From an uncultured Nitrospirota bacterium (GTDB taxonomy: Bacteria; Nitrospirota; Nitrospiria; Nitrospirales; UBA8639): 43,210 nucleotides of DNA. The number at the start of each line of letters is the position of its first letter. Position 1 is the first letter of the stretch. Position numbers and translations under genes: made by a program. This document shows positions 37,273 through 43,210 of the stretch, one piece after another. The notes under the pieces are model-generated. The model had not been told where the DNA came from and searched no databases. It saw nothing but the letters and a program-made list of their open reading frames with translations. The stretch spans positions 1-43,210 of the forward strand of contig CAKZPV010000009.1 in the NCBI GenBank assembly GCA_937139405.1. The letters run 5' to 3'.

Positions 37273-38438
37273 AATGGAAGGCCTTGGCTAAGTGATGCAT
37301 TGGTATAATTGATGGGGATCCCATTCATGTCCGCTTCATCCTGAAGGATCCTTGCTTTTTGCCGAATGATCTTTATTGGAACCCGCTGACCATCAGCGGT
37401 TAAGTTCGGGTTGACTCCCCCGATCCGGTAGGCCTGCTTGCTCATGAGTAGGTCCCCGACCCACCTTGCTTCGTCTTTGGACAATGGGCCGGTGTTAACT
37501 GACCCTTCCATTTGGGCCATGATGTCAGTATCGATAAGCACGTGCTTGCCAGATCCATATACCGGATCCTCGGCCACGTAGGCCTCGTTGGATTGAATAC
37601 TGAGGTTTGTTGAATGCCGGCCAGTAGTTCGAAGCGTGTCCCACCCACCGAGGGTGTTCTCCAGGATAAAATAGCGGTCAAGCGGGGTGCAGGCACATGA
37701 TAGCTCGTACCGCATCACCTCACTTATCGGTGAACTTTGCCCAGCCTGTCTGATTTCCACTTCCCATTTAATGATGTTTGAAGCCAGGCTTAACTGCTGA
37801 AACCCTAGAGGGATCTCAATCACATCGTGTTTTTGACCAGGCAGGGACATGGTCACAGTGGTAGTGTTGCCAGTATCTGTTGTTGCTGTAACTACCGCAT
37901 CCATGGCAAAATCGGCGTGGCGAATGTAATACAGCCACTCAGGTTGGAACTCGGTAACCTGCTTTGTCCTGGGAGCATGTGTCAAGAAAGTCCTGTCAAT
38001 TTCAAATGCCCAGAGATATTGACCAACTTCATTATTAAAGCCGGTGCGCATTACATGGCGTGGCGAATCAACGATGGTGTCACTGGGGCTGACTGCACCG
38101 CTGTGATATTCTTCAATCGTCACGCGGTAGCGAGCATTCATTGTACCCTGGATCAGGCGGGGTTGATTACTCGCTGGCCATGCTGGTGGATCGGCTGTGA
38201 TAAGCTTCCTGAGGGGCCTGCGGAAATTCAATAACGCGATCGCCTGGCTGTCTGGCCAGGCCTTATAATATTGAGGACTTCCCCAGGTATTGCTCCTGTA
38301 GCTATCTTCTTTCTCCAGAACAAAAATAAGGTGGTAATCAGACAAAGCTGCCCAATTGGGATCCACTTCAACACGGTACACAACTTCATTGTATAACGCG
38401 CTTATTTCTTGAGGGCCTTGCAGGATATTAATTGCCAT
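37269..38438 (-). CDS. Virion/tail-associated protein (389 aa)
   Basis: Not recognised by family. The start MAINILQGPQEISALYNEVVYRVEVDPN is a common beginning of tail-fibre-associated proteins in Bacteroidota phages. The body is beta-rich with repeated aromatic patterns (YLWAFEIDRTFLTHAPRT; WEVEIRQAGQSSPISEV). A C-x-C pair near residue 255 (LSCACTPLDRYFIL) is present. The start follows the previous stop by two bases, so the unit is translationally linked. It is probably a distal tail or fibre-network component. Confidence 0.55.
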   Translation of the reverse strand: MAINILQGPQEISALYNEVVYRVEVDPNWAALSDYHLIFVLEKEDSYRSNTWGSPQYYKAWPDSQAIALLNFRRPLRKLITADPPAWPASNQPRLIQGTMNARYRVTIEEYHSGAVSPSDTIVDSPRHVMRTGFNNEVGQYLWAFEIDRTFLTHAPRTKQVTEFQPEWLYYIRHADFAMDAVVTATTDTGNTTTVTMSLPGQKHDVIEIPLGFQQLSLASNIIKWEVEIRQAGQSSPISEVMRYELSCACTPLDRYFILENTLGGWDTLRTTGRHSTNLSIQSNEAYVAEDPVYGSGKHVLIDTDIMAQMEGSVNTGPLSKDEARWVGDLLMSKQAYRIGGVNPNLTADGQRVPIKIIRQKARILQDEADMNGIPINYTNASLSQGLPL

Positions 38439-38440
38439 AA

Positions 38441-39169
38441 TTAAGAATAGAATTGCCATCCATGCCCTTCACTATCACCAATGAGTACAGGAGTGGATGG
38501 GGTGGAACCAACAAGAATGAGGTCGTTTAGAAATACATGGGCTGTTACCCCATGGGTATCAGTATCAGCATTGATTTGTGCTTCAAACTTCCCAAGGATT
38601 CGTTCAGGTGGATCCTCGGCTCCCCACTGCACGGTGTAGGATTCGGTATTGATATTAAGCCCATGGAGGAGTGTCTCCTTTCCTGAAGGAGGACTTGCAA
38701 ACACGACCTTAACATCCCCAGAAGGCTCATAGCAGTATTCCCGGGGGACTTCCAGGGTTATTCCAATTCCCCAACCGAACAGGTTATCTCCTTGCCAGTT
38801 TTTTATAGGAAAAGCCTCAGATAGGCCCGTAAGCGTTCCATTCGTTTCCTTCCGTAAAAAATCAAGGTATGCGATTAGAACATCCATCTCCCCCTCGAGG
38901 GCAGTAAGTACATCATCCTGAGAAGCCCAATCATCTGGCGAAGCCGGAGAAAGGACCGCCACCACAGTGTCATACACTTTCGTATGGCGCCCGCCTCGCT
39001 CTATACTTGGCCTCCAGGTAGGAGTGTCCATTTGGAGTTGGGGGTAACCAGAAAGCGCAGGCTCTCGCACCAAGGTGCGTGAGTCTGCGCTCATTGAGAA
39101 GGCAACTATGCCGTTGCTTGGTTGCATGACATAGCTGTATAAATTGCGTTTGAGCTCGGCGAAATCCAT
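38441..39169 (-). CDS. Tail protein (242 aa), first gene of a late tail unit
   Basis: Not recognised by family. It starts MDFAELKRNLYSYVMQPSNG and is beta-rich with an alternating pattern in the second half (LHGLNINTESYTVQWGAEDPP, KFEAQINADTDTHGVTAHVFLND). No membrane segment is seen. A late promoter element lies 34 bases upstream of the ATG, and no terminator separates it from the tail genes that follow down to the tape measure, so it heads the tail-tip operon. Confidence 0.55.
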   Translation of the reverse strand: MDFAELKRNLYSYVMQPSNGIVAFSMSADSRTLVREPALSGYPQLQMDTPTWRPSIERGGRHTKVYDTVVAVLSPASPDDWASQDDVLTALEGEMDVLIAYLDFLRKETNGTLTGLSEAFPIKNWQGDNLFGWGIGITLEVPREYCYEPSGDVKVVFASPPSGKETLLHGLNINTESYTVQWGAEDPPERILGKFEAQINADTDTHGVTAHVFLNDLILVGSTPSTPVLIGDSEGHGWQFYS

Positions 39170-39199
39170 AGTCCAAAACTCAAACAGTTAGTGTGCTAG

Positions 39200-39210
39200 T
39201 CAAAGGATAG
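39200..39210 (-). promoter_or_regulatory. Late promoter element before the tail-tip operon
   Basis: ACCTATCCTTTG on the minus strand, 34 bases from ATG 39169. The leader holds only a short AACT/AGTT hairpin. Confidence 0.6.
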
Positions 39211-39211
39211 G

Positions 39212-39676
39212 TCAAGGAGGCCGTCTCATAGTTACGGGCTGATATCCATTGGCTGCGAAGGTGTTTACCATCCAGCGAGCATTCAGGCTGTCGAGTTGTA
39301 CAATTACCTGGTTGCGCCAAATAGAGTCATTGGGCCAAAAATTATTTCGCAGGGCTAGGCCGTGATTGGCATCGCCATTTGCGTCATAACTGAGGCGTTG
39401 CCATCGCCATTTATATTTTACAGCCTGGCCTTTATTGAAGGCAAAAAGAGAGTCTTGAGTGATGACTACACTGTCTGCATACCAATAAAACCAGGGCACC
39501 TGAGCATCGGCATGTTTAGGAATCCAGGAGCCGAGCAGCTGCTGTTCAACGCATGCTGTGTCCAGGGATTGAGGAACGCACGATATGGCCTGAGGCCCAA
39601 CCGGTGGTCCGCAGGAAGACTGGATGCACGCGAACAGTAGCAGCGTAAATGACAAAATCAAAGCAAGTCGCTTCAT
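39212..39676 (-). CDS. Lipoprotein (154 aa)
   Basis: The sequence MKRLALILSFTLLLFACIQSSC has a lipobox LLFAC, so Cys17 would be lipidated and the protein anchored in the host envelope. The mature part has a W-rich, beta-like body (YWYADSVVITQDSLFAFNKGQAVKYKWRWQRLS; WRNQVIVQLDSLNARWMVN) resembling small lipocalin-like or META-like Bacteroidota lipoproteins. It lies between tail-fibre and tail-tip genes. Phage lipoproteins commonly block receptors or second infections, which is a possible but unproven role here. Confidence 0.7.
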   Translation of the reverse strand: MKRLALILSFTLLLFACIQSSCGPPVGPQAISCVPQSLDTACVEQQLLGSWIPKHADAQVPWFYWYADSVVITQDSLFAFNKGQAVKYKWRWQRLSYDANGDANHGLALRNNFWPNDSIWRNQVIVQLDSLNARWMVNTFAANGYQPVTMRRPP

Positions 39677-39710
39677 AATGATTTGGGTTGTAGTGAAAAA
39701 AAATACCCGG

Positions 39711-40289
39711 CTATGGCCGGAATAAGGTATCGGTAATGGTAGTCGTAGGCTGGCCAGGACGTACTACCCGGCGCTGAATCAATAGCGTATCGAAAAGTTG
39801 CCCCGCATGTACTGCCCACTTTCTATAAATAAACCCGCCATTCCAGCATGAATCATATACAGGAGCCAGGGCTGACTGGCGACGGCACATTACTGGATAA
39901 TAGGCAGTATCTGGGCTGTAGCCATCCTGGTTATTAGCAAAGGCTCCCTGAAGGCTATATACAAAGCCATCGCCCAGAAGGAGTTGTTCCTGGCATGAGT
40001 AGGGATGTGGGTTAAACCGAATGTGAGTTGATGGATGATTCCAAAGCCGCCCTCCGGATACGTTCCAAAAGCGCCTACGCATCATTCGTTCTGTTCCACA
40101 TAACCCCGGAATAGCTGTAGCTGGGACACTATCAACAATAGATGCCCATAATAGCTCTGAGATTTGCTTATACTCGGTATCCTCCAAGGTGTCTGTGGTT
40201 TGGCCGATTCTCAGGGGCCTTTCATCGGGGTGTATAGGGCTGCATGTTGATAAAATGCAGCTAAGAATAATGAAAATGGTGAGTTTCAT
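39711..40289 (-). CDS. Lipoprotein (192 aa)
   Basis: MKLTIFIILSCILSTCSPIHPDERP has a lipobox LSTC, with Cys16 as the lipidated residue. The mature part contains several cysteines (GLCGTERMM, SCQEQLLLGDGF, VMCRRQSA, YDSCWNGGF) that could form disulfides in the periplasm, and ends TTTITDTLFRP. The chosen ATG 40289 gives a proper signal; the longer frame starts inside the tail-fibre gene. It lies five bases after the tail fibre and before a second lipoprotein, so the two are probably expressed with the late genes and act in the host envelope. Confidence 0.7.
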   Translation of the reverse strand: MKLTIFIILSCILSTCSPIHPDERPLRIGQTTDTLEDTEYKQISELLWASIVDSVPATAIPGLCGTERMMRRRFWNVSGGRLWNHPSTHIRFNPHPYSCQEQLLLGDGFVYSLQGAFANNQDGYSPDTAYYPVMCRRQSALAPVYDSCWNGGFIYRKWAVHAGQLFDTLLIQRRVVRPGQPTTTITDTLFRP

Positions 40290-40293
40290 AAGT

Positions 40294-42111
40294 TTAAGCT
40301 GAAGGGTTGATGTCAAATCCGAATTCAACAGATCTTGCTGTGCCGCTATAGGTGCCCAAGAATGACATGACTCCAGCTGAGGTTATCCTTACAGCATTAG
40401 ATACAGCTCCAGCCCCACTGATGTCGATGGAGTGTTTGAAGACCAGATCATCTGGACGGGCTTCAACAGGTAGTGTGCAAAAGATTAAGCTTGACCCCGA
40501 GTTTCTTTGAATGTGGCCACGGATCTCAACCCACCCATCATCGCCTACTTTGTATTGTAGATCTCTTCCTCCGGAGGATGTTCCAAAGTTGTTACTGTAG
40601 CTTAATAGTGTCCATGTTCCGGCATCAAACTCTCCAGGATCTCCTTTTTCTCCAATACCATCCGATTGCTTGATATAAAGCCTGGTAGTAGCTGAAATCA
40701 GCGTTCCTGTTTTTGTGCTTGCTACAATGGCTTGTGCTGTTGCCTTGAATTTATCTCCGGAGGCGACATTCAAAGGCGTTGTTAAAATATTAGCACCACT
40801 CACATGGGGAGAGGTCCCCCGGGAAGTGTAGCCCTGTGTTTCATCTATAAGGTCCCAGGTAGCACCATTCCATTTCCATAACTTAATGAGCAACGTTAAT
40901 CTCTCATCGCCATCAGCGTGAACACGAACTTCAAAGTCCTGCCAACCATCCTGGTTGATCGTGATCTCTTCGTTATTAGTGCCCCCAACAGCATAAATGG
41001 AATCCGTATGGACGCTGTCTGCCCACTCCAGGTCCACATCAACATTCTTAATTGATGTGCCCGTCGTAATGGAACATGCCCGGATTGCACGCTTAGCGGG
41101 AGTTCCCGCTGGAGCCTCTTCAAAAAGCTTTACGATATAAAGCTTCCAGATCGCTCCATCGAGCTCTGCCCAATAACGGTACCGGCCACGATCTGATGCT
41201 GCGAAAGTATGCATACTGGCAACAGTTACATTGCCTCCCGGGTATTCGTGGATCTCAGAGTTAATAGGGGCGCCGGCAAGCGAAATGTCGGCACTGCTTG
41301 GCGCCAGGCTCAAATCAATTTCGAAACGAGCGCCCAATGTGCCGGTATGAATAATGTTGGCACTCGTAGAGCCGTTTGATGGCGCCTGAAAGCCTTCTAG
41401 GAATGAAGAGTTACTGTCAGCTGGCACTTTGTACATGTCCGGCATGCGGTTCACGTTCAGATTGCCAGAAACGATGTCTGCCGCATCATGCGTGTGACTA
41501 TCTTCAGCTTTAGCATCAAGGGCTGGCTGAAGACCAGTTACATCGCCAATCACATGGGTATGGCTATCATTGGCTTTATCATCAAGTGCTGTCTGAAGCC
41601 CTGCAACATCGCCAATCACATGTGTATGGCTATCATCGGCTTTATCATCAAGTGCTGTCTGAAGCCCAGTTACGTCGGAAATCGAGTGCGTATGTACAGA
41701 TGGCGAAAAAGCAAGTGGTACGTTCTGGAGATCGGTCCAATCAACAAATACGTATATGATGCCATCTTCTGCAGGATTCACTTTCGCAAATTTGCCTGCA
41801 GATCCGATTTTGTTTACCGGAGTGTCTGATAGCTCATCAAAAACACTAACCCCACCAGCTTCATCCTCCCAGGCTACATCATGATCTGCATTTGATTGCT
41901 TTTTGGGCACCTGTCCGGTTGTGCCTCCAGGAGGAACGCCAGGACCAGGGTCACCAGGATCTCCTTTAGGACCCGGGGTGCTGTCATCAATTACAAGATC
42001 AATAACTTCGGTAGCATCGATGACTTCGATATTAATATCTGGAGAACTGTCAATGACCGTCAGATTAATGATCTGTTCGGCGTCGTCAATATGGATGTGG
42101 ATCTCTTCCAT
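40294..42111 (-). CDS. Tail fibre with collagen-like segment and histidine-rich repeats
   Basis: A 605-residue fibre. The N terminus (MEEIHIHIDDAEQIINLTV) probably attaches to the tail. Residues about 45-65 are a collagen-like GPKGDPGDPGPG stretch, followed by a linker. Residues about 138-208 hold repeats of the form HTHVIGDVxGLQxALDDKADDS (22 residues each), a trimeric coiled or beta-spiral shaft common in phage fibres. A further GEKGDPGEF occurs near residue 495, and the C-terminal domain is beta-rich (SSGGRDLQYKVGDDGWVEI) and probably binds the receptor. It is the first large late gene after the adaptor. Confidence 0.75.
   Translation of the reverse strand: MEEIHIHIDDAEQIINLTVIDSSPDINIEVIDATEVIDLVIDDSTPGPKGDPGDPGPGVPPGGTTGQVPKKQSNADHDVAWEDEAGGVSVFDELSDTPVNKIGSAGKFAKVNPAEDGIIYVFVDWTDLQNVPLAFSPSVHTHSISDVTGLQTALDDKADDSHTHVIGDVAGLQTALDDKANDSHTHVIGDVTGLQPALDAKAEDSHTHDAADIVSGNLNVNRMPDMYKVPADSNSSFLEGFQAPSNGSTSANIIHTGTLGARFEIDLSLAPSSADISLAGAPINSEIHEYPGGNVTVASMHTFAASDRGRYRYWAELDGAIWKLYIVKLFEEAPAGTPAKRAIRACSITTGTSIKNVDVDLEWADSVHTDSIYAVGGTNNEEITINQDGWQDFEVRVHADGDERLTLLIKLWKWNGATWDLIDETQGYTSRGTSPHVSGANILTTPLNVASGDKFKATAQAIVASTKTGTLISATTRLYIKQSDGIGEKGDPGEFDAGTWTLLSYSNNFGTSSGGRDLQYKVGDDGWVEIRGHIQRNSGSSLIFCTLPVEARPDDLVFKHSIDISGAGAVSNAVRITSAGVMSFLGTYSGTARSVEFGFDINPSA
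41488..41698 (-). repeat. Tandem 66-bp repeat in the tail-fibre gene
   Basis: Near-identical 66-bp units code for the 22-residue histidine-aspartate shaft repeat. Two central copies (about 41545-41675) differ at only a few bases and outer copies are more diverged, a pattern of recent unit duplication. Confidence 0.75.
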
Positions 42112-42534
42112 TTACGAAGCTTTACTTGCGTCATTGGTAACCTCAAGCTTCACTCTTGAGAATGTTTTGTGGTCACCATCTGGCTTTGTGACTTCGAAGT
42201 CAATCACGTAGGCTTTATCACCACCTGTTTTAGCATTAAGATTTTGCATCAACTGGTGCGGAATTATCCATGGGACGTAGAGCTCTTCGCCACTTTGAAG
42301 AATACTTAGGCTTGTTTCTATGACAGGAGATCCACCAGGGACGGTAATCGTGCACTCTGTTGCAGTCCAATCAAAAGTGAGGAACACCACGCCATCGATC
42401 TGATCGCGGAGTTCGGCAAACACTGTCGATCCTGTCCAATCATAGCCGGTGCGGGTGTGACGAATTGCCTTTCGCATAGTGTCGCCTCGATAAGCACAAA
42501 GCTTTTGTTCCTTCGGTAGAGCGTTTTCTGACAT
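42112..42534 (-). CDS. Fibre adaptor / baseplate-like beta-sandwich protein (140 aa)
   Basis: The N terminus MSENALPKEQKLCAYRGDTMRKAIRH with YDWTGSTVFAELRDQIDGVVFLTFDW is the layout of small BppU/fibre-attachment beta-sandwich domains found just upstream of tail fibres. The rest is beta-rich (ITVPGGSPVIETSLSIL, VIDFEVTKPDGDHKTFSRVKLEV). It would link the tail fibre to the tail tip. A late promoter element lies 34 bases before the ATG, making this the first gene of the tail region, and its stop abuts the fibre start. Confidence 0.6.
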   Translation of the reverse strand: MSENALPKEQKLCAYRGDTMRKAIRHTRTGYDWTGSTVFAELRDQIDGVVFLTFDWTATECTITVPGGSPVIETSLSILQSGEELYVPWIIPHQLMQNLNAKTGGDKAYVIDFEVTKPDGDHKTFSRVKLEVTNDASKAS

Positions 42535-42565
42535 GCTCCAAAATTCACATCATGAGTAGCCAGGA

Positions 42566-42576
42566 CAAAGGATAGC
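42566..42576 (-). promoter_or_regulatory. Late promoter element opening the tail-fibre operon
   Basis: AGCTATCCTTTG on the minus strand, 34 bases from ATG 42534; the first of the late promoters in the direction of transcription. Confidence 0.65.
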
Positions 42577-42611
42577 TGGAAGGTGTATATTTGCCGCGAC
42601 GTCAGAATTTC

Positions 42612-42623
42612 TGATGTTGTTGC
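42612..42623 (-). other. Orphan AGCAACAACATC start-region sequence
   Basis: The sequence found directly before four early genes occurs here with no start codon after it, between the early-operon terminator and the first late promoter. It may be the remnant of an early gene. Confidence 0.35.
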
Positions 42624-42625
42624 TA

Positions 42626-42656
42626 AAGCCATGCCTCCTGGAGGTGTGGCTTTTTT
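42626..42656 (+). terminator. Hairpin with plus-strand T-tract
   Basis: AAGCCA-TG-CCTCC-T-GGAGG-TG-TGGCTT followed by TTTTTT can terminate plus-strand transcription. No plus-strand gene enters it, so it may act as an insulator or as a second leftward hairpin after the main terminator. Confidence 0.5.
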
Positions 42657-42662
42657 AGTATA

Positions 42663-42697
42663 AAAAATGCCCCCGCCAGCTTGCGCCGGTCGGGAGC
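42663..42697 (-). terminator. Strong terminator at the end of the early operon
   Basis: Read leftward, GCTCCCG-A-CCGGC-GCAA-GCTGG-CGGGGGC followed by ATTTTTTATA is a long GC-rich stem with GCAA loop and U-tract, 22 bases after the last early gene. Confidence 0.85.
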
Positions 42698-42719
42698 TCC
42701 TTCACCCATGAAGGGAATT

Positions 42720-42947
42720 TTAGGCTCGTAAAAAAGCTATCGCCTCTATAAAGTCTTCTGGGCCAGTGATTGCTAACCGAATACTTTTGTCTTTGATTGC
42801 ATCCACCATTGCCCATGCGGCTATTTCTGGGGTGTAATAAATAAGTTGATCAGGAGCGACGCCCAGCGAAAAAACGTGATCGTTGACCTTAACAAACCCC
42901 ATTAGAAAAAGCAGGTCTTCAGGTGGTTGCCATATTTTAATTTCCAT
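42720..42947 (-). CDS. Small unknown protein, paralogue of the gene at 1771-2094
   Basis: A 75-residue protein MEIKIWQPPEDLLFLMGFVKVNDHVFSLG with IYYTPEIAAWAM and C-terminal IRLAITGPEDFIEAIAFLRA. The W-x-P start, the GF segment, the I-Y-x-x-P-x-x-x-x-W-x-M box and the (I/M)RLxxxGxxDxxxAIxF end are shared with the gene at 1771-2094. The start at 42947 places the W-x-P motif at the N terminus as in the paralogue. It is the last gene of the early operon, 22 bases before the terminator. Function is unknown. Confidence 0.65.
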   Translation of the reverse strand: MEIKIWQPPEDLLFLMGFVKVNDHVFSLGVAPDQLIYYTPEIAAWAMVDAIKDKSIRLAITGPEDFIEAIAFLRA

Positions 42948-42958
42948 GTGTTTTTTGA

Positions 42959-43210
42959 TTAATAAGTGAAGCCTGTCCAATGAATGAGCTTGCCTCTAAA
43001 GGGTTTGTCAAACCAAGCCCAAAAATCATCAAGCGATGCAAAGCCATCATTCTGCGCCAGCTGAAGTTGTGTAAATGGCGACTGGATAAAAGATTTTTCA
43101 AGCCCGTCTTTTGCGATCAATATTGTTCTCGTTACAGGATCCAAGAAGACTGGTTGTACCGCCTTGCATTCTCCTTCAAATATGCGGCGCTGGCGTTTCG
43201 TCCGGACGTG
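42959..43210 (-). CDS. Small unknown protein, C-terminal part; gene continues across the junction
   Basis: The coding frame enters from the end of the window (43210 equals 77 on the circle) and runs to the stop at 42959. It includes C-K-A-V-Q-P-V-F-L-D-P-V-T-R-T-I, then DGFASLDDFWAWFDKPFRGKLIHWTG. The C-terminal DDFWAWF...GKLIHWT pattern (Asp/aromatic then KLIHWT) is frequent in small ASCH-like phage proteins, a tentative link. A TTG at 43144 would give an N-terminally truncated form; the full start is the ATG at 197. It ends 11 bases before the next gene start. Confidence 0.75.
   Translation of the reverse strand, partial: HVRTKRQRRIFEGECKAVQPVFLDPVTRTILIAKDGLEKSFIQSPFTQLQLAQNDGFASLDDFWAWFDKPFRGKLIHWTGFTY
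43134..43210. repeat. Terminal direct repeat, identical to 1-77
   Basis: The last 77 bases equal the first 77 bases. Because a gene reads through the join, this is the assembly overlap of a circular or circularly permuted genome of 43133 bp, rather than a true short terminal repeat; a genuine terminal redundancy cannot be fully excluded. Confidence 0.9.

Noticed and set aside
41488-41698. Evenly spaced repeats resembling a CRISPR array
   Set aside because: The repeats are 66 bp, without unique spacers, and encode a tail-fibre protein repeat.
40294-42111. A diversity-generating retroelement variable region in the tail fibre
   Set aside because: No reverse transcriptase gene or template repeat is present in the window.
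42626-42656. A tRNA-like fold in the hairpin cluster near 42.65 kb
   Set aside because: No cloverleaf or anticodon arm can be drawn; these are terminator-type hairpins. No tRNA was found elsewhere.

Overview
The window is a complete, circularly assembled genome of a tailed phage (about 43.13 kb) that infects a member of the Bacteroidota. Positions 1-77 are repeated exactly at 43134-43210, and one reading frame runs unbroken across the join (197 to 1, continuing at 43133 to 42959), so the window ends are an arbitrary cut in a circle. The host assignment rests on promoters of the Bacteroidota form (TTTG, 20 bases, TAnnTTTG), A-rich start regions without Shine-Dalgarno sequences, a DUF3127 protein, a DnaG-type primase with the zinc-less FSSGKGG motif, and a Bacteroidota-type tyrosine integrase. 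A tape-measure gene without any sheath gene suggests a siphovirus. The integrase suggests a temperate lifestyle.

Layout. Nearly everything is on the minus strand; only a small regulator (10943-11296) and the integrase (11504-12745) are on the plus strand. The early operon starts at a divergent promoter near 10.9 kb and runs leftward: a ribbon-helix-helix protein, a 1353-residue primase-helicase, a small membrane protein, a DUF3127 OB-fold protein, a Topo VI-A/Spo11-like TOPRIM protein, then about ten small unknown genes. It crosses the circular junction and ends at a strong terminator near 42.68 kb. The late region also runs leftward from 42.57 kb: fibre adaptor, collagen-like tail fibre, two lipoproteins, tail proteins, tape measure, a secreted protein, a Dam-type methylase, terminase small and large subunits, membrane proteins, portal, connector, and (16-13 kb) protease-scaffold, major capsid and probable tail-tube genes.

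Between portal and capsid lies an accessory stretch (about 17.9-21 kb). It holds an AT-rich palindromic region that may be the replication origin, two promoter-gene-terminator cassettes coding for membrane or unknown proteins, and a gene with an Acb2/Tad1-type anti-defence domain.

Regulation. Two promoter classes stand out. Late units carry CTATCCTT(T/C) exactly 34-35 nt before the start codon, often with a hairpin in between (seven genes plus one orphan copy that may make a small RNA). Four other units have host-type promoters with a shared TGTnACAC operator in the spacer. One of these, at 19.45 kb, feeds a 5' leader with three copies of a 13-15 nt element that can form two mutually exclusive hairpins, one covering the start codon. 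No endolysin was recognised. The sequence GGATCC is about four times more frequent than expected by chance.
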